This document shows positions 1 through 11,565 of a DNA stretch of 64,000 bases, piece after piece. This DNA comes from Asterias amurensis. Lineage: Eukaryota; Echinodermata; Asteroidea; Forcipulatida; Asteriidae. Made by a program: the position numbers and the translations under genes. Positions within the stretch are counted from its first letter, which is position 1; each line of letters starts with the position of its first letter. Below the pieces are notes generated by a model, which had not been told where the DNA came from, did no database searches, and worked only from the letters and a program-made list of their open reading frames with translations. The stretch spans positions 21,285,202 to 21,349,201 of the forward strand of contig NC_092653.1 of NCBI RefSeq assembly GCF_032118995.1, written 5' to 3'.

Positions 1-159
1 GCCTTCTGGCTCATTTATTTTTTTCCTATGCGAAGTGAATGAGTTCGCCCTTCTATGGCGTGTCAAACGTTGCATTATTCGATAATGTACAATATATGTG
101 CGATGTTTCTCATATATATGCGATAATTGTCACATATGTGCGATATTCATTTAATGTAT

Positions 160-420
160 GTAATAAATGTAATATATATGCAATAAATGTAACATATATG
201 CAATAAATTGTAATATATGTGCGATAAATTGTAATATATGTGCGATAAATTGTAATATATGTGCGATAAATTGTAATATATGTGCGATAAATTGTAATAT
301 ATGTGCGATAAATTGTAATATATGTGCGATAAATTGTAATATATGTGCGATAAATTGTAATATATGTGCAATAATTTGCAATATATGTGCGATAATTTGC
401 AATATATATGCGATAATTTT
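160..420. repeat. Left-arm ~21-bp tandem repeat array of the foldback element
   Basis: About a dozen units built on AATATATGTGCGATAAATTGT. The core (207-370) is nearly perfect, and both edges decay into variant spacings. The unit length is a multiple of three, which explains the long repetitive ORFs here; these are not protein evidence. Confidence 0.9.
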
Positions 421-2689
421 TAATATTATGTTTGATAATTTTGTAGTATATTATATGCGATCATTTGTATGCGATGTTTTGTGACGGTATACATATGCGA
501 TAATTTAATATACATGTGCGATGTTCGTTCTTATATATGTGCGAAAACGGAATTGTGGGATATAGTATGGCTTCCTGTCTACTTGATCCCCGCGTATCCG
601 TAATGTTTTAGATCGGGCCAGACTATACTCTGAACGGTATAGTATGGTTCCTATGGTTAAATGAGATTGGCGTAGGGTTTATAGTGATGGTCAGGGTACG
701 AGACTCGAGCAGCGTATTTCCGAAATAGCCAGCCAGGCGCGTATTCGGATAATAGAACACATACAGTACAGGGAGGTGACAAAATGTTGCATTTTGCTCA
801 AATCTGAAGGTGAAGATCTGTTTTACTCGAACGAATTCTGCAATATTAGCATAATTTAGATATGTTAATTGATAATATGTCAATTTCATAGCTTCACATG
901 ATTAAAAAATAATTTATAAAAAGTGAAAAACATTAACAAAACGTCAAAAGATGACCCGCAAACAAAAAGGCAAAAATTTTTATTTTGTATTTTTTGCATT
1001 TTTTAATATGTCAAAAAAACATCACTGTGAAATACAAAACCATAACTTGAAAAGAATTTATACCCTTCGTTAAAACAAAACATTTAATTTGTAATCCAGA
1101 ACTTTCAAGACTAATTTAGTGGGCGTATCAAATTTTGGGGCTGGGTAAATTTGGTTCACTATCTAGTGGTTAATTAACCACAGTTATTCTGACGCCATTG
1201 TCAATGTACATTCCGCCCAATTACATAGACGGTGGACTTAAACACAATTTGAAAAGAATTTGAACCCTTCGTTAAGACAAAAAGTTGCTTTCTTGTTCCA
1301 GAATCTTGAAGGAAAATACACTGGACGTATCAAATTTTGAGCTGGCTAAATTGGTCAACTATTATTGATTCTGCAGTAAAAAGAAAATGTTTAAAGAAAA
1401 TGTTTGTCTTATCGAAGGGTGTCACCACCTTTTGCTCGCGGCTGACATAACTATAAATGTGGTGACTAAGATTCCAAAAATTTGAAAAATGATTTTGCAA
1501 ACAAGACACAGTTGAATTTTTATAGCACAAGAACTTTTAAATTTTATTGACAACATTCAAAAATAATCAATCATGAGTGTTTCAGATATAGCTCGGTAAT
1601 TTACTAACTTTAACTGTTGTACAATTTAAAGTCACCTGGAAATAGAAGTGTTTTTCTTTCAAACATAAAAATATATGCTTACGAACAATAAAACAATTAA
1701 TTTAGTAATTGATAAGACAAACATTTTCTTTTTATTGCAGAATCAATAATAGTTGACCAATTTAGCCAGCTCAAAATTTGATACGTCCAGTCTATCTTCC
1801 TTCAAGATTCTGGAACAAGAAAGCAACTTTTTGTCTTAACGAAGGGTTCAAATTCTTTTCAAATTGTGTTTAAGTCCACCGTCTATGTAATTGGGCGGAA
1901 TGTACATTGACAATGGCGTCAGAATAACTGTGGTTAATCAACCACTAGATAGTGAACCAAATTTACCCAGCTCCAAAATTTGATACGCCCACTATATTAG
2001 TCTTGAAAGTTCTGGATTACAAATTAAATGTTTTGTTTTAACGAAGGGTATAAATTCTTTTCAAGTTATGGTTTTGTATTTCACAGTGATGATTTTTTGA
2101 CATATTAAAAAATGCAAAAAATACAAAATAAAAATGTTTGCCTTTTTGTTTGCGGGTCATTTTTTGACGTTTTGTTAATGTTTTTCACTTTTTATAAATT
2201 ATTTTTTAATCATGTGAAGCTATGAAATTGACATATTATCAATTAACAATTCTAAACTATGCTAATATTGCAGAATTCGTTCGAGTAAAACAGATCTTCA
2301 CCTTAAGATTTGAGCAAAATGCAATATTTTGTCACCTCCCTGTACTGTATGTGTTCTATTATCCGAATACGCGGCTGGCTGGCTATTTCGGAAATACGCT
2401 GCTCGAGTCTCGTACCCTGACCATAACTATAAACCCTACGCCAATCTCATTGAACCATAGGAACCATACTATACCGTCCAGAGTATAGTCTGGCCCGATC
2501 TAAAACATTACGGATACGGGGATCAAGTGGACAGGAAGCCATACTATATCCCACAATTCCACTTTCGCACATATATAAGAACGAACATCGCACATGTATA
2601 TTAAATTATCGCATATGTATACCGTCACAAAACATCGCATACAAATGATCGCATATAATATACTACAAAATTAACAAACATATATTAAA

Positions 2690-2975
2690 AATTATCGCAT
2701 ATATATTGCAAATTATCGCACATATATTGCAAATTATTGCACATATATTACAATTTATCGCACATATATTACAATTTATCGCACATATATTACAATTTAT
2801 CGCACATATATTACCATTTATCGCACATATATTACAATTTATCGCACATATATTACAATTTATCGCACATATATTACAATTTATCGCACATATATTACAA
2901 TTTATCGCATATATATTACATTTATTGCATATATATTACATTTAGTGCATATATATTACATTTATTGCATACATC
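2690..2975. repeat. Right-arm ~21-bp tandem repeat array of the foldback element
   Basis: Reverse complement of the left-arm array (units of ACATATATTACAATTTATCGC). Copy number is similar to the left arm, and at least one unit carries a private substitution (ACCATT near 2813). The arms have therefore begun to diverge or are only partly homogenised. Confidence 0.9.
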
Positions 2976-3309
2976 AAATGAATATCGCACATATGTGACA
3001 ATTATCGCATATATATGAGAAACATCGCACATATATTGAACATTATCGAATAATGCAACGTTTGACACGCCATACCCTTCAATGTCCTAGGATATAAAAC
3101 TACACAACTAACGCTCTAAATCAAAGCGGGCGCCCTTTGTTGCAACCTCGTGCACAAAGTATCAATCTCATGATATTATTGCACTTACTCAAAACTACCT
3201 GGATAAAGGGTTGACGTATTTCTTTGGTAATGCGGTCTAGGTAACAAGTTCTGGGAGAGACAGAGAAAAGATATAGTTATTTGTCTGCTGGAAAAGTGAC
3301 TCATTTACA

Positions 3310-6298
3310 ATGGTAAGATACGCTTTTGGGTTATATATCGAGCAAGTGTTTCTTTTGTTGTGTTATTGTTAAGGTTGAGCTGAGTTTTGATTTGGATTTT
3401 GTGTTCAAGGACCATTCCAAGTGGAGTTTTTAAATTAATTTAAACATTTTTTACTTGTGATTATTTTGTTTTAATGACTGATCACTTCCATATCCGTTTC
3501 CATTTCCATTTTCGGAAAAGTTTCCGTATGGCGCCACCACTTTTTCATTCGAAATAAAATAATATAGTATCTAATTTACCTGATTGACATATCCCTTTTT
3601 GTAAAAATGAGTGAAAAAGTGGTGGCGCCATACGGAAAGTTATCCCCATTTTCAACTTCCCAAATGTCCATTTTCCATACCCATTCTTTCATATCATAGC
3701 CTAGTGAGGTGTACATGTCGTAACAATGATTCAATCTGAGTGACAGACCCTATGCAAACCCCACTTCTCTGTTGTTTGAAGTGACCAGCAGCTGAGTCAC
3801 ACTGTCGTCATGTGTCAGTCGAGTCACTTCGTCTGTTCAGTTCACCTGTTCACTCCAGTAAATGTGTATTTCGTATAATAATATAATAAGTTAGATTGTC
3901 CGTTGAGATACAAAATGATACTTAGTGAATTGTAATTTTTGTGTAATTTTGTGAATGTCCTTTTTAAATTTAATTTTAATGTAAATTAATATGTATAAGT
4001 TAGTGTCCATCCAAGGACAACATGATCCATTTTATATTGTTCAAAAATATTTTAAAATCAAACAATCACGCAATCGTCTAAATGGCTCCTTGGTCCCAAC
4101 AAAGTAATAATAATTGGTTTGATTTGTTTTCATTTCATAATCAGCTGATCACAAAATAATCATAGACAATACAGAAATCCTGAATTAGTACGAGGTATGA
4201 AGTGTCTTGTAAGAAGGTACGAAGTGTCTTGTAAGAAGGTACGACGTGTCGAAGGTACGACGTGTCGAAGGTACAAAGTGTCACACCACTGTAGATGCAA
4301 GGTATCCATTGACTGGAAACCTGGCACTTCTTATGAACAAGTTTTCTGTCCAAGCAAATTGTAAAATAGTGACAGCTTTTTGAAAATTAGTTTTAGCTGT
4401 ACACATCATTTTGTTCATTTGCTGTTTGTGTCTCTTTCTTGAAGGACGTCTTCCTCATGATAAGACGGCAGAAGATGACGATCTTCACCGATGCCAAAGA
4501 GACAAGTACTGTCCATGAACTGAAGAAAATCATTGAAGGTATCACAAAGAGATCACCAGATGAGCAGAAATTATTCAGGGAGAAGGAGGAACTAGACAAC
4601 ACTAAGACCCTCTCAGACTGTGGACTCACGAATAACACAGCAAAAGCACAGGCCCCAGCAATGCTTGGCTTGACTTTCAAGCTTGATGGTAAGCTGAAAC
4701 TACTTAAAGGAACACGTTGCCTTGGATCGGTCGAGTTGGTCTTTGAAAAGCGTTTGTAACCGTTTTTTTATAAAATGCATATGGGTAGAAAGATGTTATA
4801 AAAGTAGAATACAATGATCTACACAAATTTGCCTCGAAATTGCGTGGTTTTCCTTTTACCTCGTCGACTAATACGTCGGCCATTTATGGGGGTCAAAATT
4901 TTGACTCCCATAAATGGCCGACCATGTTAGTTCGCACAGTAGAAGGAAAACCACGCAATTTGGAGGCAAACTTTAAAAACATCTTTCCAACCATATGCAC
5001 TTTATAAAAAACGGTTACAAACGCTTTTGTTTTGACCAACTGGTCCGATCCAAGGCAACGTGTTCCTTTAATAAATGGCTTAATTCCTGGTTAATCTGAC
5101 AAATTATAAAAGTCTAAAGATTTGAATGTCTGGAATTGGGGATTATCCAGTAAGCCCCAGTAAAGAGTGATTGCATACATTGATTCCAGTGCCTTTTGTC
5201 TGTTTATATACTTGGCCCTAAAAGCATGTTGGGTAAGCAACGTTCACACTACAAAGTGAGCTATGTTCCAAATTTGTCAACCGTTGTTAAACTCGCCCCA
5301 CACAGAATGTTCAGGGCAAGTTATCGATAAAACAACTTCACACAAATGGAAACTCTTTATATAACTTTAGTTCTTTCCCAGCTTCCTAGGGAAAGTATAC
5401 AACCGAGCTGCTGTTACGCTCTGAAGCTTTTTTTTATACACAGTATTAACCTCTACCCTCACAGGTACCCATTTATACCCCTGGGTGAAGAGAAGCAATT
5501 ATAGTGTCATGACCGGAATTTAAACCCACTCTCTTGAATTCAATGCTCTAAACAACTGGGCCCTCTTCTCTATGTCTACTTCTTCCATGTCTGTAGTCAC
5601 CACTCTATTTACCACTCTACCATTGCTTTGTCCTTTGATGGGACGTAAAGTCATTGGTCACATGTGTTGTGTAACGCATGTTAAAGAACCCAGTGCACTT
5701 ATCGCAAAGAGAAGGGGGTTCGCCCCGGTGTTCCTGGCTGTTGCTGCTGTATGTGCCGCAGCACCTTGTAAACCCTTATAAGGTGCTTCATAATTGGGTC
5801 TCAGAACTCATCACTGCAATAACCTATCTTTCTGAAAGTTTATATGTACTCAGCGCCTTGAGTACCTTGTTTGGGTGATACGTGCGCTATATAAGACTTT
5901 GATATTAGAACATTACCTTTCAGGGCTGTATGCTTCGTTTTTGAAAGGGCAAGGGCACCAAGGCATTTTCTCTTTGGCAAAGGGCACCCTATGAGGAAAT
6001 TGTAAATTTCTACTGGAGCAATTCAAGGGCACCAAGGCAATGACAAGGGGCAACGAGGCAATCGCTGCCTCAGTGAAGTATGAGGCCTTACTTTTCCTGC
6101 AGGCAAGCTGACCAGCCACCCTTTGTTTTACTGTCCTAATGGAAGCTAACCCAAGTTTTGCCTTTTCTCTGCCAAGGTGACACCGATGAGTTTGAGTCGC
6201 TAGACCCAGTACCCTACTCCAATCCTCCTGAGCTACCGGACGTTATGAAGCCCACAGATTCTAGCACAACAAACACAGTGGAACAACCTGTATCATAG
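3310..6298 (+). CDS. ELOB: Elongin-B (transcription elongation factor B subunit 2)
   Basis: Coding exons: 3310-3312 (the ATG alone), 4445-4688 and 6177-6298, giving 122 aa. Donors are ATG|GTAAGA and GATG|GTAAGC; acceptors are CTTGAAG|GAC and CCAAG|GT. The joined protein starts MDVFLMIRR, has the ubiquitin-like domain in about residues 1-83, and ends with a tail containing [10 protein letters not shown], a hallmark of Elongin B. The family pairs with Elongin C as the adaptor of VHL/SOCS-box cullin-2/5 ubiquitin ligases and of the Elongin A transcription elongation complex, in nucleus and cytoplasm. Length is close to the vertebrate protein (118 aa). The start was chosen because exon 2 has no in-frame ATG before codon 6, whereas ATG|GTAAGA at 3310 supplies Met in phase 0. 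Intron 2 has a foldback MITE beginning 19 bp after the donor and a SINE-like repeat. No close canonical poly(A) signal was seen. Confidence 0.93.
3514..3645. mobile_element. hAT-type palindromic MITE, copy 1 (132 bp)
   Basis: An inverted repeat opening GGAAAAGTTTCCGTATGGCG and closing with its near-complement, flanked by a perfect 8-bp direct repeat CCATTTTC (3506-3513 and 3646-3653). An 8-bp target duplication is characteristic of hAT transposons. It lies in ELOB intron 1. A second copy is at 24003-24134. Confidence 0.85.
4708..5067. mobile_element. TTAA-flanked foldback MITE (AGGAACACGTTGCC family), copy 1
   Basis: About 360 bp that is almost entirely palindromic: the halves meet at CATTTATGGG...CCCATAAATG near 4885-4917. 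It is flanked by TTAA on both sides. It starts 19 bp after the ELOB exon 2 donor. Other copies: 19805-20184, 22712-23084, 38314-38696, 50343-50625 (3' broken), 59590-59972, and a half copy at 13895-13953. TTAA target sites suggest a piggyBac-like or other TTAA-specific transposase in trans; the class is inferred. Confidence 0.85.
5430..5905 (+). repeat. SINE-like dispersed repeat in ELOB intron 2
   Basis: Contains the segment around CCCCTGGGTGAAGAGAAGCA, a degenerate tRNA-like stretch (TGACCGGAATTTAAACCC), a middle block around AAAGAACCCAGTGCACTTAT, and a 3' end of the form GTGCGCTATATAAG. Related segments occur at 17865-18065 (front part) and 63700-63880 (tail part), so this is a dispersed family. 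Assignment as a SINE is by general resemblance to short interspersed repeats of marine invertebrates. Confidence 0.55.
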
Positions 6299-6689
6299 AG
6301 CCCCATTGAAAAGATAGTATCCAATGTAAGAGGACCTAGGTCTTTATATCAACACAGCTATACATGTATATGATAACATTCTATCTAGTAGCATGTAGTG
6401 TAAGAGTGTTTGGCAAAATCAATTTCCACCAGACGCTTATTTGATTGCATTATTTTATTCCTCAAGTAAATTTGATCATTTGGTTTTATAAATGATCAAT
6501 GCACCATTGAAGAGATCTGGAATGTTATTATTTATGAAGCAAAAAGTAAAGGTTATTTGATGAGCTCAAAAATGCATTAGATATCAATTTTCATGAAGGA
6601 AAACAGCTGTTGGTAAAATTGTTCAAAGGATTCCTTGAAGTTAGCTTGTACAATACTCCATGTATACATGAAGGTTTTAGCTCCAGCAT

Positions 6690-8666
6690 CATTGCTGTAG
6701 TAGTCTTGGTTCCAAGACCATTGGTGTTGCGTGGTCACACACAACCAACGTTCCGATTATGCACAGCAAAAACTGTACACGCTTGTAATGAACGAACGCT
6801 AGCGGGCGCTCTGTTTCTCTGATTTCCGGATCTCACCATGTCTGTGCTCACCAAGGTCTTGGATATTTGCAAATTGAAGGCGTGGCCAGACTATGTAAAT
6901 GACTTTTAATGTATGCAATATTCATATCAAATGACGAATTGAAGATGACTATTCAAACTAGATTGAGTCAAAGGTCAATATGATCGGCGCTCTATTTTTA
7001 ATAATCTTTGCTCAAAGTGATTCCGTGGTCATGAGGCCTATTAAAAGGAAAACAGTGAAATTTGAAGTATTTTAGACTACCTATTCAGATTATGGATATG
7101 TGACGATTTGAAATCGTAAATAATGGTCAAAAATCGAACGTAAGATTAGCATTCAGAGAGTCAGAGACGCTTGTATAGCCACGTGGCGTGGAGCAATCGG
7201 AACGTAAGCCTTGAGGAATATCACGTACCGCCCATGCCGTGTCTCGTGGGGGTTGGAGGTGTTAAATCCCGGGCGCTGTGAACTCCCAGCTTGCGGGTGT
7301 CGAATCCATTGTTTCTTATGATCGCAACGTTCCAATATGCTCCATTTTGTTGCATGGCCCCCTAATTTCTTTTTGTTATGAGTTTTCAGGTAATGTTGAT
7401 GATGTCAAAACTACACATGAAATAAAAATGAAATAAAAATAATGATAAAACAAAATCCCCTCAAACCATAATTTTTTCAAACAAAGTATTACTTTTTAAT
7501 TCTGTGAATGAAGAGTTATTTTTGAAGTAATGATTAAATTGGGCAACTAGTGGAATTTATGACTGGACTATAGTCGCCTCAAATAACTGCGACTTCGATA
7601 TTAGTCGCGAAACTAACTCCCGTTGCCCCAGATGCATCATGACATATTGTTTGCCGAAGGGGCATCTGAAATGATTGAAAGATTGTGTCACTGACGTCTG
7701 CATGGTTGTGTTTTGTAAAAAGTTTTTGTGAATAGTCATGAGCGACAAAAGTGGTTATACCAAGCAGGAATTTGATCACAACTACTTTTATAGTACGTAG
7801 TCTTAGCCGCACGATTAACCAAGTGAGTTATAGCAGTAGTCGCCACTCGACAAGCAATCAAAATTCACAATTGCTCATGAGTTGTTCCAAAAGATATGGT
7901 TACGACTACATTCCAAAAGATATTATATGGTTACGTTCCAAGCTACGCAGCTACTCGGCTACGTTTACGTTCCAAGATACGCTTAAGTCTACGTTCCTTC
8001 AAGTTACACTATAATATCAAAAGGTACGTTTTCAAGCCCGAGTCAAGCTACGCTTACGTTCCAAGATACGCAGCTACGTTTACGTTCCAAGATGCTACGC
8101 TTACGTTCCAAGATATGCTTACGCTCCAAAAGATTTGTCAACGTTCCAAGCTACGCAGCTACTCAGCTGCGCTTACATTCCTAGATCTGCTTACGTTCCT
8201 TCAAGTTACGCTATAGTATCAAAAGGTACGCTTTCAATCCCATGTTAGGTTACGCTTACGTTTCAAGATACGCAGCTACGTTTACGTTCCAAGATATGCT
8301 TACGCTCCAAAAGATATTGTTTTGTTTCAAGCTACGCAGCTACTAAGCTACGCTTATACACTCCAAGATACGATTAGGTTACGCTATATTATCAAAAGGT
8401 ATGCTTTCAATCCCAAGTCTCTACGCAGCCTCTGATTGGCTCCACCGGAAAGTCGGGGGAGATTTGCCGAAAAACAATAAAAAAGTTAAGACCCGTCGTT
8501 GCAAATATCCAAGACCATGGTGAGATCGAAATCAGAGAAACAGAGCGCCCGCTAGCATTCGTTCATTACAAGCGTGTACAGTTTTTGCCGTGCATAGATC
8601 TGAACGTTGGTTGTGTGTGACCGCGCAACACCAATGGTCTTGGAACCAAGACTATTGCTGTAGCAG
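6690..8666. mobile_element. 2-kb terminal-inverted-repeat element with ~170-bp TIRs and internal repeats
   Basis: The segment 6690-6870 reappears inverted at 8510-8666. Shared landmarks include TCTTGGTTCCAAGACCATTG, CAACGTTC, the block around GCGGGCGCTCTGTTTCTCTG and CAAGGTCTTGGATATTTGCA. Between them, 7880-8420 is an imperfect tandem array of CTACGCTTACGTTCCAAGAT-like units. No transposase ORF is visible, so this is a non-autonomous DNA transposon. Confidence 0.7.
7890..8420. repeat. Imperfect tandem repeats of a TACGTTCCAAGATACGC-type unit
   Basis: Short units (CTACGCAGCTACG, TTACGTTCCAAGATACGC, CAAGTTACGCTATA) alternate in an irregular higher-order pattern, with three or four recurrences of TATCAAAAGGTACG. 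It lies inside the 6690-8666 element. The ORFs across it are repeat-derived. Confidence 0.7.
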
Positions 8667-9649
8667 ATATTCCCCTAAATAGACCGTGTTGAATATGACA
8701 TCACCGTTCCAATATTTGCCCTTCTAGATGGCGTCTGCAAGCGTGTGCGTGTGTGTGTGCGTGCTTGAGCCGTAGAAATCAAACCGGGAATGCTGCGTGC
8801 TGCGTGTTTCTTTGATGTACGCGTTTAGGCGCTCATATGGTTTGACTTAACAAGATGGCGACTTTTATAGCAGCAAAGGGGTTATTCAATACGGTTGATA
8901 ACTTGATCTGCTAAGCATTTATATTGTATTGAGTCCGTTATCGGCAATGCATGATTTTTTGGCTCGAAATTATAGAATTGTATGTATTGACGAGAGGGCT
9001 AACTCTTGATTCCTCATGCAAACATTATTGAAGCCTTCTTGATGCGATAACGTTAGAGGCATGAGCATGACTGAAAAACTTGTTTGTTCGTAGAACTAGC
9101 ATTGTGTTGAAACTGTGAATGAGGGTTTGGGCTACATACGTATGCAAAAGTACACACATTCTGAAGTGTGTTCTATCTACACATTTTGTAACACACAAAC
9201 ATGGATGTGCACACACAGCTTCGAAAGACGGGTCAAGTTACCTGTCTAGTCAATATGAACATATATGTCTCTGCGTAAAATATACTTCTCCTAAGCGCGT
9301 TTGATTCTGTGCTGGAAGAGATGTGTGCTTTCGGCTGTAAAAAAACCTTTCCTGTTTTTGAATTAATTTTATTGGACTGGAGATTTCGTATGATTAATAT
9401 TTTGGTTTTATTTCGGGGGGGGGGGGGGGGCTGATGTAAATTAATGGTAAGTGAGGTTTGTGTGTGGCCCTAAGAGCATCAATTTGTTTCCCTATCGCAA
9501 CATTTTTGTACAAAATATAAGATACAATAGTGCGGTATGTTTGCTTGTACGTGTATTTGTACAGCTGTACATTTGTACATGTAATTTTTATGATTTGACA
9601 AAATTTACTTGGATTTACACATAAGTGGGATTAATTCAACAAGGCTTAA

Positions 9650-10184
9650 AGGCAGTGGACACTATTGGTAATTACTCAAAATAATTATTAGCACAAAACC
9701 TCACTTGGTAACGAGTAATGGAGAGAGTTTGATAGTATAAAGCCATAGAGCAAGGAAGAGAAACATAGTGAGAAACGGCTCCCTCTGAAGTGAAGGAGTT
9801 TTCGAGAAAGAATTATTTTTCATCGAATTTGATTTCGAGACCTCATAATTAGATTTTGAGGTTTCTAAATCAAGCATCCGCACAACTTGGTGTGACAAGG
9901 GTGTTTTTTCGTTCATTATTATCTTGCAACTTTGATGACCAATGGGAGACTTTTGGGAGGCTTGGTGGCAGCAGACTTACAGGTAAAATCCATTGTTCTC
10001 GGGTCATGTGCGCACGCTCAGAACTACGTAAACAATGGAAATTTACCTGGTAAGTCTGCTGCCACCTAGCATCCCAAAGTCTCCCATTGAGCTCTAATTT
10101 TCCCAGTTTGTTATTTTGTGCTTATGTTGAGATGCTTAAGTGAGAAGACTGGTCTTTGACAATTACCAATAGTGTCCAGTGTCT
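9650..10184. mobile_element. TTAA-flanked MITE (AGGCAGTGGACAC family) with another palindromic element nested inside
   Basis: Begins AGGCAGTGGACACTATTGG and ends in the inverted terminus after TTAA sites. It carries the family's internal palindrome of two CGAGACCTC/GAGGTCTCG arms. A second element (about 9943-10088) with termini AATGGGAGACTTTTGGGAGG and inner GGTGGCAGCAGACTTAC interrupts it; a relative of that insert lies at 39528-39675 beside an exon. Confidence 0.85.
9943..10088. mobile_element. Nested palindromic MITE (GGTGGCAGCAGACTTAC family)
   Basis: A palindrome of about 145 bp with arms of about 55 bp, inserted where the host family A copy normally reads GACCGATTGAGC. A full relative is at 39528-39675. 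Partial relatives occur at 39146-39227 and next to exon 2 of both secreted paralogues (42233-42262 and 55333-55360). Confidence 0.75.
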
Positions 10185-10188
10185 TTAA

Positions 10189-10568
10189 AGGCAGTAAGAC
10201 ACTATTGGTAATTGTCAAAGACTAGCCTTCACAGTTGGTGTATCTCAACATATGCATAAAATAACTAACCTGTGAAAATTTTAGCTCAATCGGTCATAGA
10301 ACTTGCGAGATAATAATGAAAGAAAAAAACACCCTTGTCACACGAAGTTGTGTGCGTTTAGATGGTTGTTTTCGAGACCTCAAGTTCTAAATCTGAGGTC
10401 TCGAAATCAAACTCGTTGAAAATTACTTCTTTCTCGGAAACTATAGCACTTCAGAGGGAGCCGTTTCTCACAATGTTTGATACCATCAGCCTCTCCCCAT
10501 TACTCATTACCAAGTAAGGTTTTCTGCGAATAATTATTTTGAGTAATTACCAATAGTGTCCACTGCCT
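10189..10568. mobile_element. TTAA-flanked MITE (AGGCAGTGGACAC family), abutting inverted copy
   Basis: Shares a single TTAA (10185-10188) with the copy at 9650-10184 and lies in the opposite orientation. It ends at CCACTGCCT|TTAA. Two elements around one TTAA suggests insertion of one copy exactly at the target duplication of the other. Confidence 0.85.
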
Positions 10569-11565
10569 TTAAAGTACCCACTGGCCCGAGTCCAGTGAAT
10601 TTTGCTCTGGGTTCAATAACTTGGTTTATAGAGCTTGCCCTAAACAAATATGCACTCCTAACTTTTTAAAGATTAATTCTTTGTTGGCAAGTTTTTCTAT
10701 TATAAACCCTCTCATTAGCAAGTAACTACATAATCAAAGAAGAAATAGAGTGTTTTTGGTCTTCTTGTCCAATCAGTAAAAGCTGCTTGCTTTGTTATCT
10801 AATACAGAATCTTAAAATGTTATCCCTTCTCTAGTTATAATGTAATTTTTGCAATGAAGCTTTTTATTACCATCAGCCAAGCTTTGTGTAGTGGTAAATC
10901 ACAGCAGTCCATATCCTAAATAAGGCACATATTTATTTCTTCATGGGTCTCACAAGCCTTAAAATTACAACCTTGAATCCTGATGCAAGAATTATCGTTT
11001 CATATTAAAATGGTTTAAAGTATTCCCTCACGTTTAGACATGAATGAAATTTGTTTCAGGGTTTAATTTATTGTCATCTATCAGGGGGAAGGTGGGATAT
11101 TGTTGGACTGGCCAGGCCAGTTTTGATGGTGACTCCAGCCCTATAGGAAGTGTCTCTATTTGAGCAGCATGAAGGGGTAGGGGTGGATGTAGACCCACTA
11201 AGGGCTGCAATGACTCATCTGAAACACCTTTTTTCTTCTTCAAAACTATTGTTTGCAATTTGAACTTTTTTCCTGGTCACTTTGCCTTTGTTGGGACCTT
11301 TTATTTTGATACAATTGCACCTTTCACAAATTGTTTATTTCCTATTTATTTGTTATTGTTATTTGTTTTTTTGTTACTTCCTCTGTTAAGATTTTTGATC
11401 CATTAAACATTGTAAATAATACAATTAGATTGTCGTGATGGCCCATGCTTTGAATCAGAAGAAAAAATACTTATACATTGTAGGTTTGTTTTTTTAAGGC
11501 TGTTTTCGTTTTCTTTTCCAAATAAGAAATGCCTGGATTGATTGCAGGAAAATGTCTCTCCAAAG

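Larger units (their letters stand above)
54..3074. mobile_element. Giant foldback (TU-like) transposable element with 1.36-kb inverted arms
   Basis: Bases 54-1413 are an inverted copy of 1711-3074, with only scattered mismatches and small indels, around a 297-bp unique centre. The outermost bases read TATGGCGTGTCAAACGTTGC on the left and the reverse complement on the right. The element is flanked on both sides by CCCTTC (48-53 and 3075-3080), a candidate 6-bp target duplication. Each arm has an outer domain of tandem AT-rich ~21-bp units (about 160-420 and 2690-2945) and an inner non-repetitive domain, which itself contains a diverged ~115-bp direct repeat (near 1045 and 1241). Outer tandem repeats, inner domain and short loop are the architecture described for sea-urchin TU foldback elements. 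I see no transposase. The mirrored 88-codon ORFs at 623-889 and 2222-2488 are a by-product of the arm identity. Confidence 0.85.

Noticed and set aside
147-402. Repetitive ORFs of HIYYNLS-type units
   Set aside because: A 21-bp tandem repeat in the foldback arm; open in several frames and mirrored in the other arm.
623-2488. Mirrored 88-codon ORF pair as a possible conserved gene
   Set aside because: Both lie at equivalent positions of inverted arms; similarity reflects DNA identity, and no protein family was recognised.
4393-4680. 95-codon ORF antisense to ELOB
   Set aside because: Shadow of the conserved ELOB exon 2 on the other strand.
8853-8915. ATGGCGACTTTTATAGCAGC as the first exon of a gene
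   Set aside because: Good start context but stops after 19 codons with no convincing donor or downstream exon.
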